Assembly: GCA_900550355.1 (NCBI GenBank)
Contig: URRT01000011.1
Span: forward strand, 1-21,298
Direction: 5' to 3'
DNA length: 21,298 nucleotides
Source: an uncultured Collinsella sp.
Lineage (GTDB): Bacteria; Actinomycetota; Coriobacteriia; Coriobacteriales; Coriobacteriaceae
Positions 7,887 through 15,421 of the stretch are shown here, piece by piece. The number at the start of each line of letters is the position of its first letter. Position 1 is the first letter of the stretch. The position numbers and the translations under genes are program-made. Below the pieces are notes generated by a model. It worked only from the letters and a program-made list of their open reading frames with translations. It was not told where the DNA came from and ran no database searches.

Positions 7887-8744
7887 ATGGCACTTGTTAC
7901 CACCGAAAAGATGCTCAAGGACGCTCAGGCCGGCCACTACGCTGTTGGCGCTTTCAACGTCGAGAACCTCGAGTTTGTTATGGCCGTTCTGGCCGCTGCC
8001 GAGGAGACCAAGTCCCCCGTCATCATGCAGACCACCCCGGGCACCATCAAGATCGCTGGCCTGGACTACTTCTACGGCATGGTCAAGGCTGCTGCCGAGC
8101 GCGCTACGGTTCCCGTTGCCCTGCACCTCGATCACGGCGATGGCTACGAGCGCTGCATGCAGGCTCTCCGCACCGGCTACACTTCCGTCATGATCGACGG
8201 CTCTCACGAGTCTTTTGAGGACAACATCGCCCTGACCAAGTCCGTTGCCGATGCTGGTCGCGCCATGGGCGTGCCTGTTGAGGCTGAGCTCGGCAAGGTC
8301 GGCGGCAAGGAGGACGACGGTCCTGCAGTTGAGGGTGAGAATCCCTACACCGATCCTGATGAGGCCAAGGAGTTCGTCGAGCGCACCGGCTGCACCTCCC
8401 TCGCTATTGGCGTCGGCACCAGCCACGGTGTCTACACCGCTACGCCGCATATTGAGCAGTCCGTCGTCAAGGCTATCCGCGACGCTGTCGACGTGCCGCT
8501 GGTTCTGCACGGCACTTCCGGTGTGCCTGATGAGCAGGTCGCCGAGGCAGTCAAGAACGGTATCTGCAAGGTTAACTACGCCACCGAGCTGCGTCAGGCC
8601 TATACCAAGGGCTTCATGGCCTACATGGCCGAGAACCCCGCCTGCTTCGACCCCAAGAAGCCGGCCAAGGAGGGCATGCGTGAGATCACCGAGCTGGTTA
8701 AGATCCGCATGACCAACCTCAACTCTGTGGGCAAAGCAGAGTAA
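7887..8744 (+). CDS. fba: class II fructose-bisphosphate aldolase (or tagatose-bisphosphate aldolase)
   Basis: A zinc-dependent aldolase of 285 residues that cleaves fructose-1,6-bisphosphate (or the tagatose epimer) to dihydroxyacetone phosphate and glyceraldehyde-3-phosphate. Seen: LHLDHGD at 79-85, giving the catalytic Asp82 and zinc ligand His83; VEAELG with Glu134; GVGTSHGVY with His180; LVLHGTSG with His208. Length and motifs resemble both Fba and the GatY/KbaY group, so substrate is not certain from sequence. The ATG at 7887 has AGGAG nine bases upstream. The frame is open further upstream, but that would run through the leader. It diverges from the DeoR-type regulator. A nested inverted repeat follows 24 bases after the stop and probably ends the transcript. 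Confidence 0.93.
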   Translation: MALVTTEKMLKDAQAGHYAVGAFNVENLEFVMAVLAAAEETKSPVIMQTTPGTIKIAGLDYFYGMVKAAAERATVPVALHLDHGDGYERCMQALRTGYTSVMIDGSHESFEDNIALTKSVADAGRAMGVPVEAELGKVGGKEDDGPAVEGENPYTDPDEAKEFVERTGCTSLAIGVGTSHGVYTATPHIEQSVVKAIRDAVDVPLVLHGTSGVPDEQVAEAVKNGICKVNYATELRQAYTKGFMAYMAENPACFDPKKPAKEGMREITELVKIRMTNLNSVGKAE

Positions 8745-8768
8745 CAGCAAGGGTACTCTGATCCCACC

Positions 8769-8921
8769 GGACGGCTTGGGCGGGTCCCCGTACTTAGTTT
8801 CCAAAACGTCCTCGCGCATGAAGGCCCCCGTTGCCTCGCTTCTACGAAGCGTTGGCAACGGGGGCCTTCGCGCTGCGGAATGATTTTGGAAACTAAGTAC
8901 GGGGACCCGCCCAAGCCGTCC
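8769..8921. repeat. 153-bp nested inverted repeat with perfect 38-bp arms
   Basis: The arm at 8769-8806 (starting GGACGGCTTGGGCGGGTCCC) is the exact reverse complement of 8884-8921 (ending AGCCGTCC). Inside sits a second perfect stem, GAAGGCCCCCGTTGCC (8820-8835) with 8854-8869, and inside that CGCTTC (8837-8842) / GAAGCG (8846-8851). The whole can fold as one long hairpin. No T-run follows the inner stem, so it is not a textbook terminator, though it follows fba. The perfect outer arms suggest a recent non-autonomous element inserted around, or carrying, a hairpin. No clear target-site duplication is visible. Confidence 0.85.
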
Positions 8922-8989
8922 TGCTCGATCGCCCTTGTGGCGTTAGGGCGGAAAGGATGGGGCGCGAGGGGCGCTTTGTTGATGAGGGG

Positions 8990-9199
8990 TTAGTATGCCC
9001 GGGCTTGGTTGGGGAAGGTTTTGTCTAGAGATGCTTGGAGCTTTTCGAACGATGCTCGTAAGTTGTGGCTCTGGTCGGTTGAGCGTTTGGCTTTTGTGGT
9101 TGGGGAGTCGAGGAGGCCGTTTCTCTGTGTCGGGGGGAAGGAGAAAAGGTCTGCATGTGTTAGGGATGGCTGCTGTGCTGCGTCATTGGAAGAATGCAT
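8990..9199 (-). CDS. possible 69-residue small protein, unrecognised
   Basis: An ATG at 9199 follows GAGGAGG at ten-base spacing, a strong ribosome site. The product (MHSSNDAAQQPSLTHADLFS... to ...DKTFPNQARAY) is polar, has no membrane segment, and resembles no family I know. The second half, LRASFEKLQASLDKTF, could be a short helix. The surrounding 8922-9453 spacer has lower GC than the genes and other open frames on both strands. This may be the tail of a decayed gene rather than a functional one. Confidence 0.25.
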   Translation of the reverse strand: MHSSNDAAQQPSLTHADLFSFPPTQRNGLLDSPTTKAKRSTDQSHNLRASFEKLQASLDKTFPNQARAY

Positions 9200-9201
9200 G
9201 C

Positions 9202-9396
9202 TTATGCGGCCTCCTCGATGTCCACCAAAAGGTTGCGCACGGGGTGTGCTGCTAGGTCCCGTGCGTTGGCAGTATTATGCCGCGGCTGCTGCAAAGAAGT
9301 GCTAAAGAAAGGCTTAATGAGGTTTGACGTTGCGATGAAACCGCAGGTCAAAGCTATCGAGTAACACTCTTGAAAGGTTTTGAGCTTAAGGGCTTT
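9202..9396 (-). pseudogene. possible C-terminal coding remnant
   Basis: A frame with no start codon runs from just inside a TAG at 9397-9399 to a TAA at 9202-9204. Its last 21 codons read NARDLAAHPVRNLLVDIEEAA, which looks like real protein, and the frame ends immediately before the 69-residue frame's ATG. I do not recognise a family. Treat as a guess that the 8922-9453 spacer is the remains of a longer gene. Confidence 0.22.
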
Positions 9397-9453
9397 CTAA
9401 GGTTTGTGGCGCGGATGTGGCTCGCCTGTGTGGGGCGTGTGGACGGCTCGTTC

Positions 9454-10443
9454 TTAGCGCTGCGGTGCGGCGGCGCGTACTTGTTCGATGACCTTTTCCA
9501 TCGTGGCGTCGATGTGGTCTTTTTTGAGCTCGCATTCCCAGATGGTTATGGGCGTCCAGCCCATTTGAGTGAGTGCTGCCACGGCAGCGTGGTCGCGCTC
9601 GACGTTGCGACGGAACTTTGCCTCCCAAAACTCAACGTTGCGCTTGGGCTGGCTAGGGTTGCACTTGGGGCAGCGGTGCCAAAAGCAGCCGTTGACGAAG
9701 ATGGCGATCTTGCGCCCGGGGAAGGCGATGTCGGGTTTGCCGGGAACCTTCCATTCCAAGCGATAGCCCGTAAGGCCCGCGGCGCGCAGGCGCTGTCGTA
9801 CGAGCAGCTCGGGCTTGGTGTTGGCGCGCTTGTTGCCCTTCATGGACTTTTTGATGGCGGCGCGACGGCGCACGAGCTCACGCTCGTCGGCGGAAAGGTC
9901 CGAGGTATCGATGCCGTCGAGCAGACCTGGTTTGGGGCGTTTTTTGCTACGGCGCTTAGGTGCGCGCTTGGGTTTGACGGCGGGGTCGTCGGTCGTGGTG
10001 CCCCCGGCGTCGTTGGCAGTGCGGTTGGCCCCAAGCCGATCTTCCTTCAGCTCAATCAGCGCATCGATAAGCCCCTTGTCAGCGGGCATCCATTCCACCG
10101 TGGCAAGCGAGGTGCGCGGAATCCAGCGGATATCAAGCTGACGGTCATGCTTCTGGGGCTCGCCAGACCCTTTGGTCAGCGAGCAGTAGTAGCACTCCAT
10201 GGAGAGATGGAAATCGGGGTAGTCGTACTCAACGGTATAGAAATCGCGCAGGTTGGTGACTTTTACCTGCAGCTCTTCCATGAGCTCGCGGCGTACGGCG
10301 TCCTCGGGCGTCTCACCGCGCATGAGCTTGCCACCGGGGAACTCCCAAAGTCCCTGCATGTCGCCGTAGCCGCGCTGCACGGCAAGCAGCTCATCGGATC
10401 CTTCCTTGCGAATGATCCCAGCGGCAACATGAACAGTCTTCAA
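9454..10443 (-). CDS. MutT-like Nudix hydrolase fused to Vsr mismatch endonuclease
   Basis: A 329-residue, two-domain DNA-maintenance protein. Residues 1-135 are a MutT-like Nudix hydrolase with a perfect Nudix box at 38-60 (GKLMRGETPEDAVRRELMEE), the family that removes oxidised nucleotides such as 8-oxo-dGTP. Residues 138-200 form a basic linker (KPKRAPKRRSKKRPKP). Residues 201-310 are a Vsr endonuclease: TKPELLVRQRLRAAG, GKPDIAFP with the probable catalytic Asp238, FVNGCFWHRCPKC with His256 and candidate zinc cysteines, EFWEAKF, ERD, and GWTPITIWECEL. Vsr nicks beside T:G mismatches left by deaminated 5-methylcytosine. The start is a TTG at 10443 with AGAGG seven bases upstream. The frame stays open to 11010, but that part lies over the divergent ABC gene. 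No cytosine methylase is in the window. Confidence 0.9.
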   Translation of the reverse strand: MKTVHVAAGIIRKEGSDELLAVQRGYGDMQGLWEFPGGKLMRGETPEDAVRRELMEELQVKVTNLRDFYTVEYDYPDFHLSMECYYCSLTKGSGEPQKHDRQLDIRWIPRTSLATVEWMPADKGLIDALIELKEDRLGANRTANDAGGTTTDDPAVKPKRAPKRRSKKRPKPGLLDGIDTSDLSADERELVRRRAAIKKSMKGNKRANTKPELLVRQRLRAAGLTGYRLEWKVPGKPDIAFPGRKIAIFVNGCFWHRCPKCNPSQPKRNVEFWEAKFRRNVERDHAAVAALTQMGWTPITIWECELKKDHIDATMEKVIEQVRAAAPQR

Positions 10444-10591
10444 CAGGAGTCCTCTCTCAACATCAACACGTGGCAGGGTAGCTACGCGTACCTTACACAA
10501 CGGTAAGGCAAGCGTAGGCCATATCGATGGTAGCCGACTCGTCTTCTTGCGACTATAGATGCCGTAGACTAATTGCAAGAAAGGACTCGGT

Positions 10592-11377
10592 ATGCAAACC
10601 ACGCACATGGCGACCCCGGTACTGGAGGCCGCGCATCTCGAAAAGGTATACGGAGCGCTGGGCAACGTGACGCGCGCGCTCAACGACGTCAGCTTTACCG
10701 TCAACCGCGGCGAATTTGTTGGCATCATGGGCGCTTCGGGATCGGGCAAGTCGACCCTGCTCAACTGCGTGTCGACCATCGATAGCGCCACAAGTGGCAC
10801 GATCCGCATCAACGGGCAGGACGTAACACGCATGAAGCAGGCTAAGCTTTCGCAGTTCCGCCGCGAGGAGCTCGGCTTTATCTTCCAGGACTCCAACCTG
10901 CTCGATACGCTCACGGCACGCGAGAACATCGCCCTGCCGCTCACCATCGCCCGCACAAACTCGGCAGAGATTTCGGCCCGCGTGCAGGATGTGGCAGCGC
11001 GCCTGTCCATCAGTCAGGTGCTCGACAAGTATCCCTACCAGATGTCCGGCGGTCAGCAGCAGCGCGTTGCCGCGGCTCGCGCGCTCGTCACCGACCCCAC
11101 CATGATCATGGCCGACGAGCCCACCGGCGCCCTCGATTCTTAAAGCGCTCGTCTGCTGCTCGAGAGCCTGGAGGCCCTTAACCGCCGCCTACGCGCCACC
11201 GTGCTCATGGTCACGCACGACAGCTTTGCCGCCAGCTACACGAGCCGTGTGCTGTTTATTCGCGACGGCAAGATCTTCACCGAGCTGCGCCGCGGCGACA
11301 TCGACCGCCGAGAGTTCTTCGACCGCATTATGGAGGTCGTTGCCATGATGGGCGGTGAGGGCTCCGATGCTCTGTAA
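10592..11377 (+). pseudogene. ABC transporter ATPase (BceA/MacB type) with in-frame TAA
   Basis: Cytoplasmic ATPase for the adjacent permease. Present before the break: Walker A GASGSGKST (47-55), Q-loop Gln99, signature MSGGQQQR (151-158), Walker B IMADEPTGALDS (172-183). A TAA at 11141-11143 then ends the frame at codon 184. In the same frame the rest of the ATPase continues intact: SARLLLESLEALNRR, the H-loop MVTHDS and VLFIRDGKIF, stopping at TAA 11375-11377. Full length would be 261 residues, normal for the family. One base (TAA from AAA, giving LDSKS) would explain it. The truncated form lacks the D-loop end and switch His, so it should be inactive. Start ATG follows AGAAAGGA. It is either a true nonsense mutation or a sequence error. 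Confidence 0.85.
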
Positions 11378-13636
11378 ACTCGCTTGGGGCAACGTCCGCC
11401 GCGCCGGCCGCGACTACCTCGTCTACCTTTTGACGCTCACCCTGGGCGTCACGGTCTTCTATGCCTTTAACACCATCTCGATGCAGGTCGACATCGCCGG
11501 CATCGATGAAAAGGGCTTGGCACAGGTTATGGGCAGCATGCTCGGCGACCTGACGTACTTTTTGGCCGGTGTCATGGCCTTTTTGATGGTGTATGCCAAT
11601 AACTTCATCATGAAACGCCGCAAGAAGGAGTTTGGCCTGTACCAGGTGCTCGGCATGGGGCGCGGGCGCGTCGCCACGATTATGGCGCTCGAGACGGTGA
11701 TTGTCTCGGTCGTGGCCTTTGTCGCCGGCATTGTGCTGGGTGTGGGACTCTCCCAGCTCATGACGTTCTTTACGGCCTCGCTTTTTAAGACACAGATTGC
11801 CAATTTCCACTTCTTTTTCTCGGTGCATGCGTTCAATCTGACCCTTGCCTGCATGCTCGTAATGTTTGTGCTCACGCTACTGCTGAACCTTCGCGCCGTG
11901 CGTCGTACCAAACTCATCGAGCTTATGGGTGCCGAGCGTCGCAACGAGAGCATCAAGACACGCAACCCCTGGATTGCGATTGCCATCTTTGTCGTGGGCG
12001 TGGCGCTTGTGGGCGTGGCCTATTACCGTCTGTTACGTGATGGGTTCCCGCTAACCGCGACGGACAGCAAGCTGCAAGAGGCCATGAACCAGTTTGGTAT
12101 TACGACCGCTATGGTTACCGTGGGCACCTTTGCCCTGTTCTGGGGGCTCTCGGGCATGCTCATCAAGCTGCTGCAGAGCCTGCGCAGCGTGTATTGGCGT
12201 GGCCTCAATATGTTTACCGTGCGTCAGCTTTCGGCCAAGGTCAATACGGTGTGCTTTTCGATGGGCGTCATCGCGATGCTCCTGTTTTTGGCCATCACTT
12301 CGGTGACGTGCGGTATGTCGATTGCCAACGTGATGAACGAAAACCTGGAGCGCTATAACCCTGTTGATGTGTCTCAGACGTATGTCTATTACACGCCCGA
12401 AACGCTCGACTACTACAAAGAGTATGTCAATCCGTCTGAGGCCGATCGCATGGTGTTGGCCGATAGTACGGTCGATTTGTACTCCGCATGGCACGGCGAT
12501 CGTATCGATCACGATAACGTTGCAGACGGTATTAAGGGCAAGTCGGCGGACAACAACGACGAGACCGGCAAGAAGGTCAATATCGCCGATGTTGCCGGTG
12601 AGCATGTGCAGATCGATTCGTATCTGAGTTACCCATTTGGCGGCTCGAATCCTTCGGTGACTCCAAGTGAGATGTGCAAGACCATGGGCGAAAAGCTTCC
12701 CAAGGCGTTCGGGGGTAGCAATGCCGATGCGATGGGTCTGTTTGTGACGCCGGCGAGCCAGTACAACAAACTGCGTCAGATGATGGGCGAGGAGCCGGTG
12801 CATATCGGTCACGACCAGTATCTGCTCACGTGGGATATGGGCGGCGAGCTGGTCGACATGTACACCAAGTATATGGCTGGCGGCCATGCCCTTACCTTGG
12901 GCGGGCATACGCTCAAGCCCGCAGCCGATAAGTCGGACGAAGATACGGCGGCCATCGCCAACTCGGCGATGGGTAGTAATCCGGGCACCGTCGTCGTTGC
13001 CGACGAGCTGTTGTCCCAACTTAATCTGCAGCCGTATTCCAGTAGCCTGCTCGTTAACTACAAACAGGGGATGGATACAACCGAGGCAGACGAGAGCATT
13101 AAATACACTGTGCTCGACAATCTGCTCGTTGACGGCAAGGAGTCGGGGTCGTGGGGAACCTTCATCACACGCTCCGAGATGTACACGCAAGCAGCGCAAA
13201 TGAACGGTCTTATTAGCTACCTAGCCATCTACATCGGCTTTGTATTGGTTGTTGCATGCGCGGCGATTCTGTCGATCCAGCAACTCTCCAACGTGGCCGA
13301 CGGCAGATCCACCACCCCCCCACGGGGCCGGCCCCCAGCCGCAGCTATCGTGTGCTGGCACAGATCGGCTGCGACGACCGCCAGATTCGCCATTCGGTGA
13401 TGGCGCAGCAAGCGGTATTCTTCCTGTTCCCGCTGGCAGTGGGCCTGGCGCACTCCTTTGTGGCACTTAAGGTGATCATCGAGCTGGTGAGCATATTCGG
13501 AAATATGAGCATCGGTGGCACCGTGGGCCTCACCTGTGCAATCTTCCTGGCAGCCTGCGGCGGCTACTTCCTGGTGACCTACCTCATGAGCACCGGCATG
13601 GTGCGAGCCGCCATCGCCACCCGCTACAGCGAATAA
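11367..13636 (+). pseudogene. ABC transporter permease (BceB/FtsX type), frameshifted
   Basis: Membrane partner of the preceding ATPase, whose reading frame it overlaps by 11 bases. ATG at 11367 has GAGGG about six bases upstream. Ten membrane segments can be read: one at the N-terminus (YLVYLLTLTLGVTVFYAF), then two, one, and three more up to VCFSMGVIAMLLFLAITSV. A roughly 200-residue outer domain follows, then segment eight (LAIYIGFVLVVACAAILSI). Segments nine and ten (AVFFLFPLAVGLAHSF; GLTCAIFLAACGGYFLV) lie in a different frame. The first frame loses sense after NVADG at 13304 and stops at 13400; sense resumes at 13340 with RSYRVLAQIGCDD. The 35 bases between are GC-rich filler. The plan resembles BceB-type peptide-antibiotic resistance permeases, but no two-component system is adjacent. 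Confidence 0.85.
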
Positions 13637-13673
13637 CAAGCGGGCAAAACCGTCGCAAAATTAGAGGCGTATG

Positions 13674-13715
13674 ACCGCCGCGAAGGGACCAGGGGCCCTT
13701 TCGCGGCGGTTTTTG
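13674..13715 (+). terminator. intrinsic terminator after the ABC permease
   Basis: ACCGCCGCGAA (13674-13684) pairs with TTCGCGGCGGT (13700-13710), with GGG/CCC continuing inside, followed by TTTTG. It lies 38 bases after the permease stop, so the transporter keeps a standard terminator despite its lesions. Confidence 0.88.
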
Positions 13716-13737
13716 CCAATCTGGTGCGTCTCAGATA

Positions 13738-13858
13738 CAAGTGAGTAGACTTTTTTGAACCTGCCGAGCACATCGCGACAAATGATCTATAAAACTGCAG
13801 GTCAGAGCTGTGGCGTTTTAGGGCGTGCTCGGCCTTCTGCAAAAAGCCTACTCACTTG
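13738..13858. repeat. 121-bp imperfect inverted-repeat element
   Basis: The 34-base arm at 13738-13771 matches the reverse complement of 13825-13858 except at one early base and a seven-base middle block. Shared parts are CAAGTGAGTAG, CTTTTT and GCCGAGCAC. A further TAAAAC/GTTTTA pair lies inside. No open frame or T-run fits a gene or terminator. It resembles a non-autonomous repeat or a structured RNA. Confidence 0.72.
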
Positions 13859-13893
13859 GTTTTTCTGCTAGAAGACCGCCACGAGGGAAGGCA

Positions 13894-13983
13894 ACTCCCC
13901 CGGGTAGTCGTTGGGGACGTTCTTAAACGGCTACCCAAGGAGTGTCCCAAACTGCCGGCAGAAAAGGAGCGTCCCTAACTGCC
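13894..13983. repeat. hairpin plus an 18-base direct repeat
   Basis: ACTCC and GGGTAGTCGTT (13902-13912) pair with AACGGCTACCC (13926-13936) and GGAGT, one mismatch, around a loop reading GGGGACGTTCTTA. Overlapping the right side are two copies of GGAG(T/C)GTCCC(A/T)AACTGCC, at 13939-13956 and 13966-13983, 27 bases apart. Confidence 0.6.
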
Positions 13984-14028
13984 ACATCCGGAGCAAGATA
14001 ACGCCGCAGGTAGAGGACGGACAGCGAG

Positions 14029-14124
14029 CGGGTCGCATTTGAGACAAGGTGACGTGAAACGAAAGGGCGCTGACCTTCTGGTCGCGCCCTTGAAGTTGAA
14101 CGTCAGATTGTCCAAATGCGGCCC
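14029..14124 (-). terminator. 96-bp nested hairpin downstream of the DAHP synthase gene
   Basis: The outer arms (14029-14045 and 14109-14124) match at all but two positions around CGCATTTG. Inside lie TGACGT/ACGTCA, then AAGGGCGC (14063-14070) / GCGCCCTT (14084-14091), then GACC/GGTC. On the minus strand the inner stem is followed by TCGTTT, so it could end transcription of the DAHP synthase gene. The outer arms go beyond what a terminator needs. Confidence 0.6.
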
Positions 14125-14139
14125 GCGCAGCGTCGAGCC

Positions 14140-14167
14140 GTTACGGCGTTTGGTAAAACGCCGTAAC
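14140..14167. repeat. perfect 12-bp hairpin abutting the DAHP synthase stop codon
   Basis: GTTACGGCGTTT (14140-14151) pairs with AAACGCCGTAAC (14156-14167) around a four-base loop. It touches the stop codon at 14168-14170. No T-run follows on the minus strand; it may protect the mRNA 3' end or act with the next hairpin. Confidence 0.65.
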
Positions 14168-15199
14168 CTACACCCGTTCCGCGATCTCGTGGATGAGGTA
14201 GTCGGTCTTTTCCCAGCCCAGGCACGGGTCGGTGATCGACTTGCCAAAGACACCGCCGTCGACCGGCTGGTTGCCGTCCTCCAGGTAGGACTCGATCATA
14301 AAGCCCTTGACCAGCTTGGAGATGGACTCGTTGCGGCGGCAGCTGTCGAGCACCTCCTTGCAAATGCGATACTGCTCCAGCGGACGCTTGCCCGAGTTGT
14401 CGTGGTTGCAGTCGATGACCGCTGCCGGATTGGCATAGCCGGCATGCTCGGTATAGCGTTCGGCCAGGCGTTCCAGGTGTTCGTAGTGGTAGTTGGGGTA
14501 GGTGCGCCCATCGAGACCGATGTAGCCACGCATAACGGCGTGTGCGAGCGGGTTGCCGTCGCACTCGACCTCCCAGTTGCGGAAGATGAAGCTCTGGTGC
14601 GCCTGCGCGGCGTAAATGGAGTTGAGCATAACGGTGGTAGAGCCGGCAGTGGGATTCTTCATGCCGACGGGTACCGAAATGCCGCTCGACACCAGGCGAT
14701 GCTCCTGGTTCTCGACCGAGCGTGCGCCCACGGCAACATAGCTCAGCAGGTCGACGAGGTATTGGTAGTTGGACGGGTAGAGCATCTCATCGGCGGTAAA
14801 GAAGCCCGTTTCCTCAATAACGCGCAGGTGCATGTGGCGGATGGCCTTGACGCCCTCGAGCAGGTCGTCGGGAGCCTCGGGGTTGGGGTTGTGCAGCAGG
14901 CCCTTGTAGCCGGTGCCCTTGGTGCGCGGCTTGTTGGTGTAGACGCGCGGAATGATGATGAGCTTGTCCTTGACCTCTTCGGCGGTCTTGGCCAGTCGGT
15001 TCATATACTCGAGCACCGAATCCTCGCGGTCGGCAGAGCACGGGCCGATGATGAGCACCTTACGTGCGTCCTCGCCGGTAAAGACTTTGGCGACCTCGGC
15101 GTCAAATGCCTGCTTTTTGGCGGTAAGCTCGGCAGAAAGTGGCATTTCCTCGCGGATCTCCATGGGGATCGGCAGCCTGCGTTTGAATTCCATGGCCAT
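14168..15199 (-). CDS. 3-deoxy-7-phosphoheptulonate (DAHP) synthase, class I
   Basis: First step of the shikimate pathway: condenses phosphoenolpyruvate and erythrose-4-phosphate. The 343-residue product is of the AroF/AroG/AroH type. Metal ligands are all present: Cys54 (IGPCSADRED), His266 (DCNHDNSGK), Glu303 (MIESYLEDGNQ) and Asp324 (SITDPCLGW). Substrate residues include KPRTKGTGYKG at 90-100, GARSVENQEHR at 158-168 and MKNPTAGS at 180-187. The extended N-terminal segment before residue 45 is where AroG-type enzymes carry allosteric contacts; which amino acid inhibits it cannot be told. Start ATG follows GAGGAGA. It is a single-gene transcript with its own promoter and downstream hairpins. 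Confidence 0.95.
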   Translation of the reverse strand: MAMEFKRRLPIPMEIREEMPLSAELTAKKQAFDAEVAKVFTGEDARKVLIIGPCSADREDSVLEYMNRLAKTAEEVKDKLIIIPRVYTNKPRTKGTGYKGLLHNPNPEAPDDLLEGVKAIRHMHLRVIEETGFFTADEMLYPSNYQYLVDLLSYVAVGARSVENQEHRLVSSGISVPVGMKNPTAGSTTVMLNSIYAAQAHQSFIFRNWEVECDGNPLAHAVMRGYIGLDGRTYPNYHYEHLERLAERYTEHAGYANPAAVIDCNHDNSGKRPLEQYRICKEVLDSCRRNESISKLVKGFMIESYLEDGNQPVDGGVFGKSITDPCLGWEKTDYLIHEIAERV

Positions 15200-15253
15200 A
15201 GGGGTCTCCTCAATCTATAGAAAGAGCAATAAGCGTATTGTCGAATGCTCGGC

Positions 15254-15282
15254 ATTATCCGCTGTCGCACGCTAAAGTGCAA
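15254..15282 (-). promoter_or_regulatory. promoter of the DAHP synthase gene
   Basis: On the minus strand, TTGCAC (15282-15277), exactly 17 bases, then GATAAT (15259-15254). The expected transcript start lies about 45-50 bases before the ATG at 15199. The leader is short and shows no leader peptide rich in aromatic codons. Confidence 0.72.
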
Positions 15283-15297
15283 GCCCTTGCCACCCCG

Positions 15298-15335
15298 AAA
15301 CCTGCCAAAAGGGACAGGTTTATTTTGGCAGGTTT
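15298..15335 (+). terminator. terminator-like hairpin with GGGACAGG loop
   Basis: AAACCTGCCAAAA (15298-15310) pairs perfectly with TTTTGGCAGGTTT (15323-15335), loop GGGACAGGTTTA. It has T-rich sequence on the plus strand but no plus-strand gene ends here. It lies just upstream of the minus-strand DAHP synthase promoter. Its loop core matches the fprA terminator at 6707-6743. It may be an insulator or a mobile hairpin. Downstream to 15417 only a GGGGAAC/GTTCCCC pair (15342-15348 and 15403-15409) was noticed. Confidence 0.6.
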
Positions 15336-15421
15336 TATATGGGGGAACGTCGGCGGATACCGGGAGGGAGTGGCGTCGCGCGGGACCCTAAGGCTATTGT
15401 CGGTTCCCCAGGAAACACCCT

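Noticed and set aside
10444..11010. Upstream extension of the Nudix-Vsr frame by 189 codons
   Set aside because: It runs antisense through the ABC ATPase. The Nudix fold begins right at the TTG at 10443, which has a ribosome site.
11141..11143. Stop codon as programmed recoding (selenocysteine-like)
   Set aside because: It is TAA rather than TGA, no downstream structure stands out, and Lys is expected at this position.
13738..13983. CRISPR array
   Set aside because: The repeats are inverted or only paired; there are no regularly spaced direct repeats and no cas genes.
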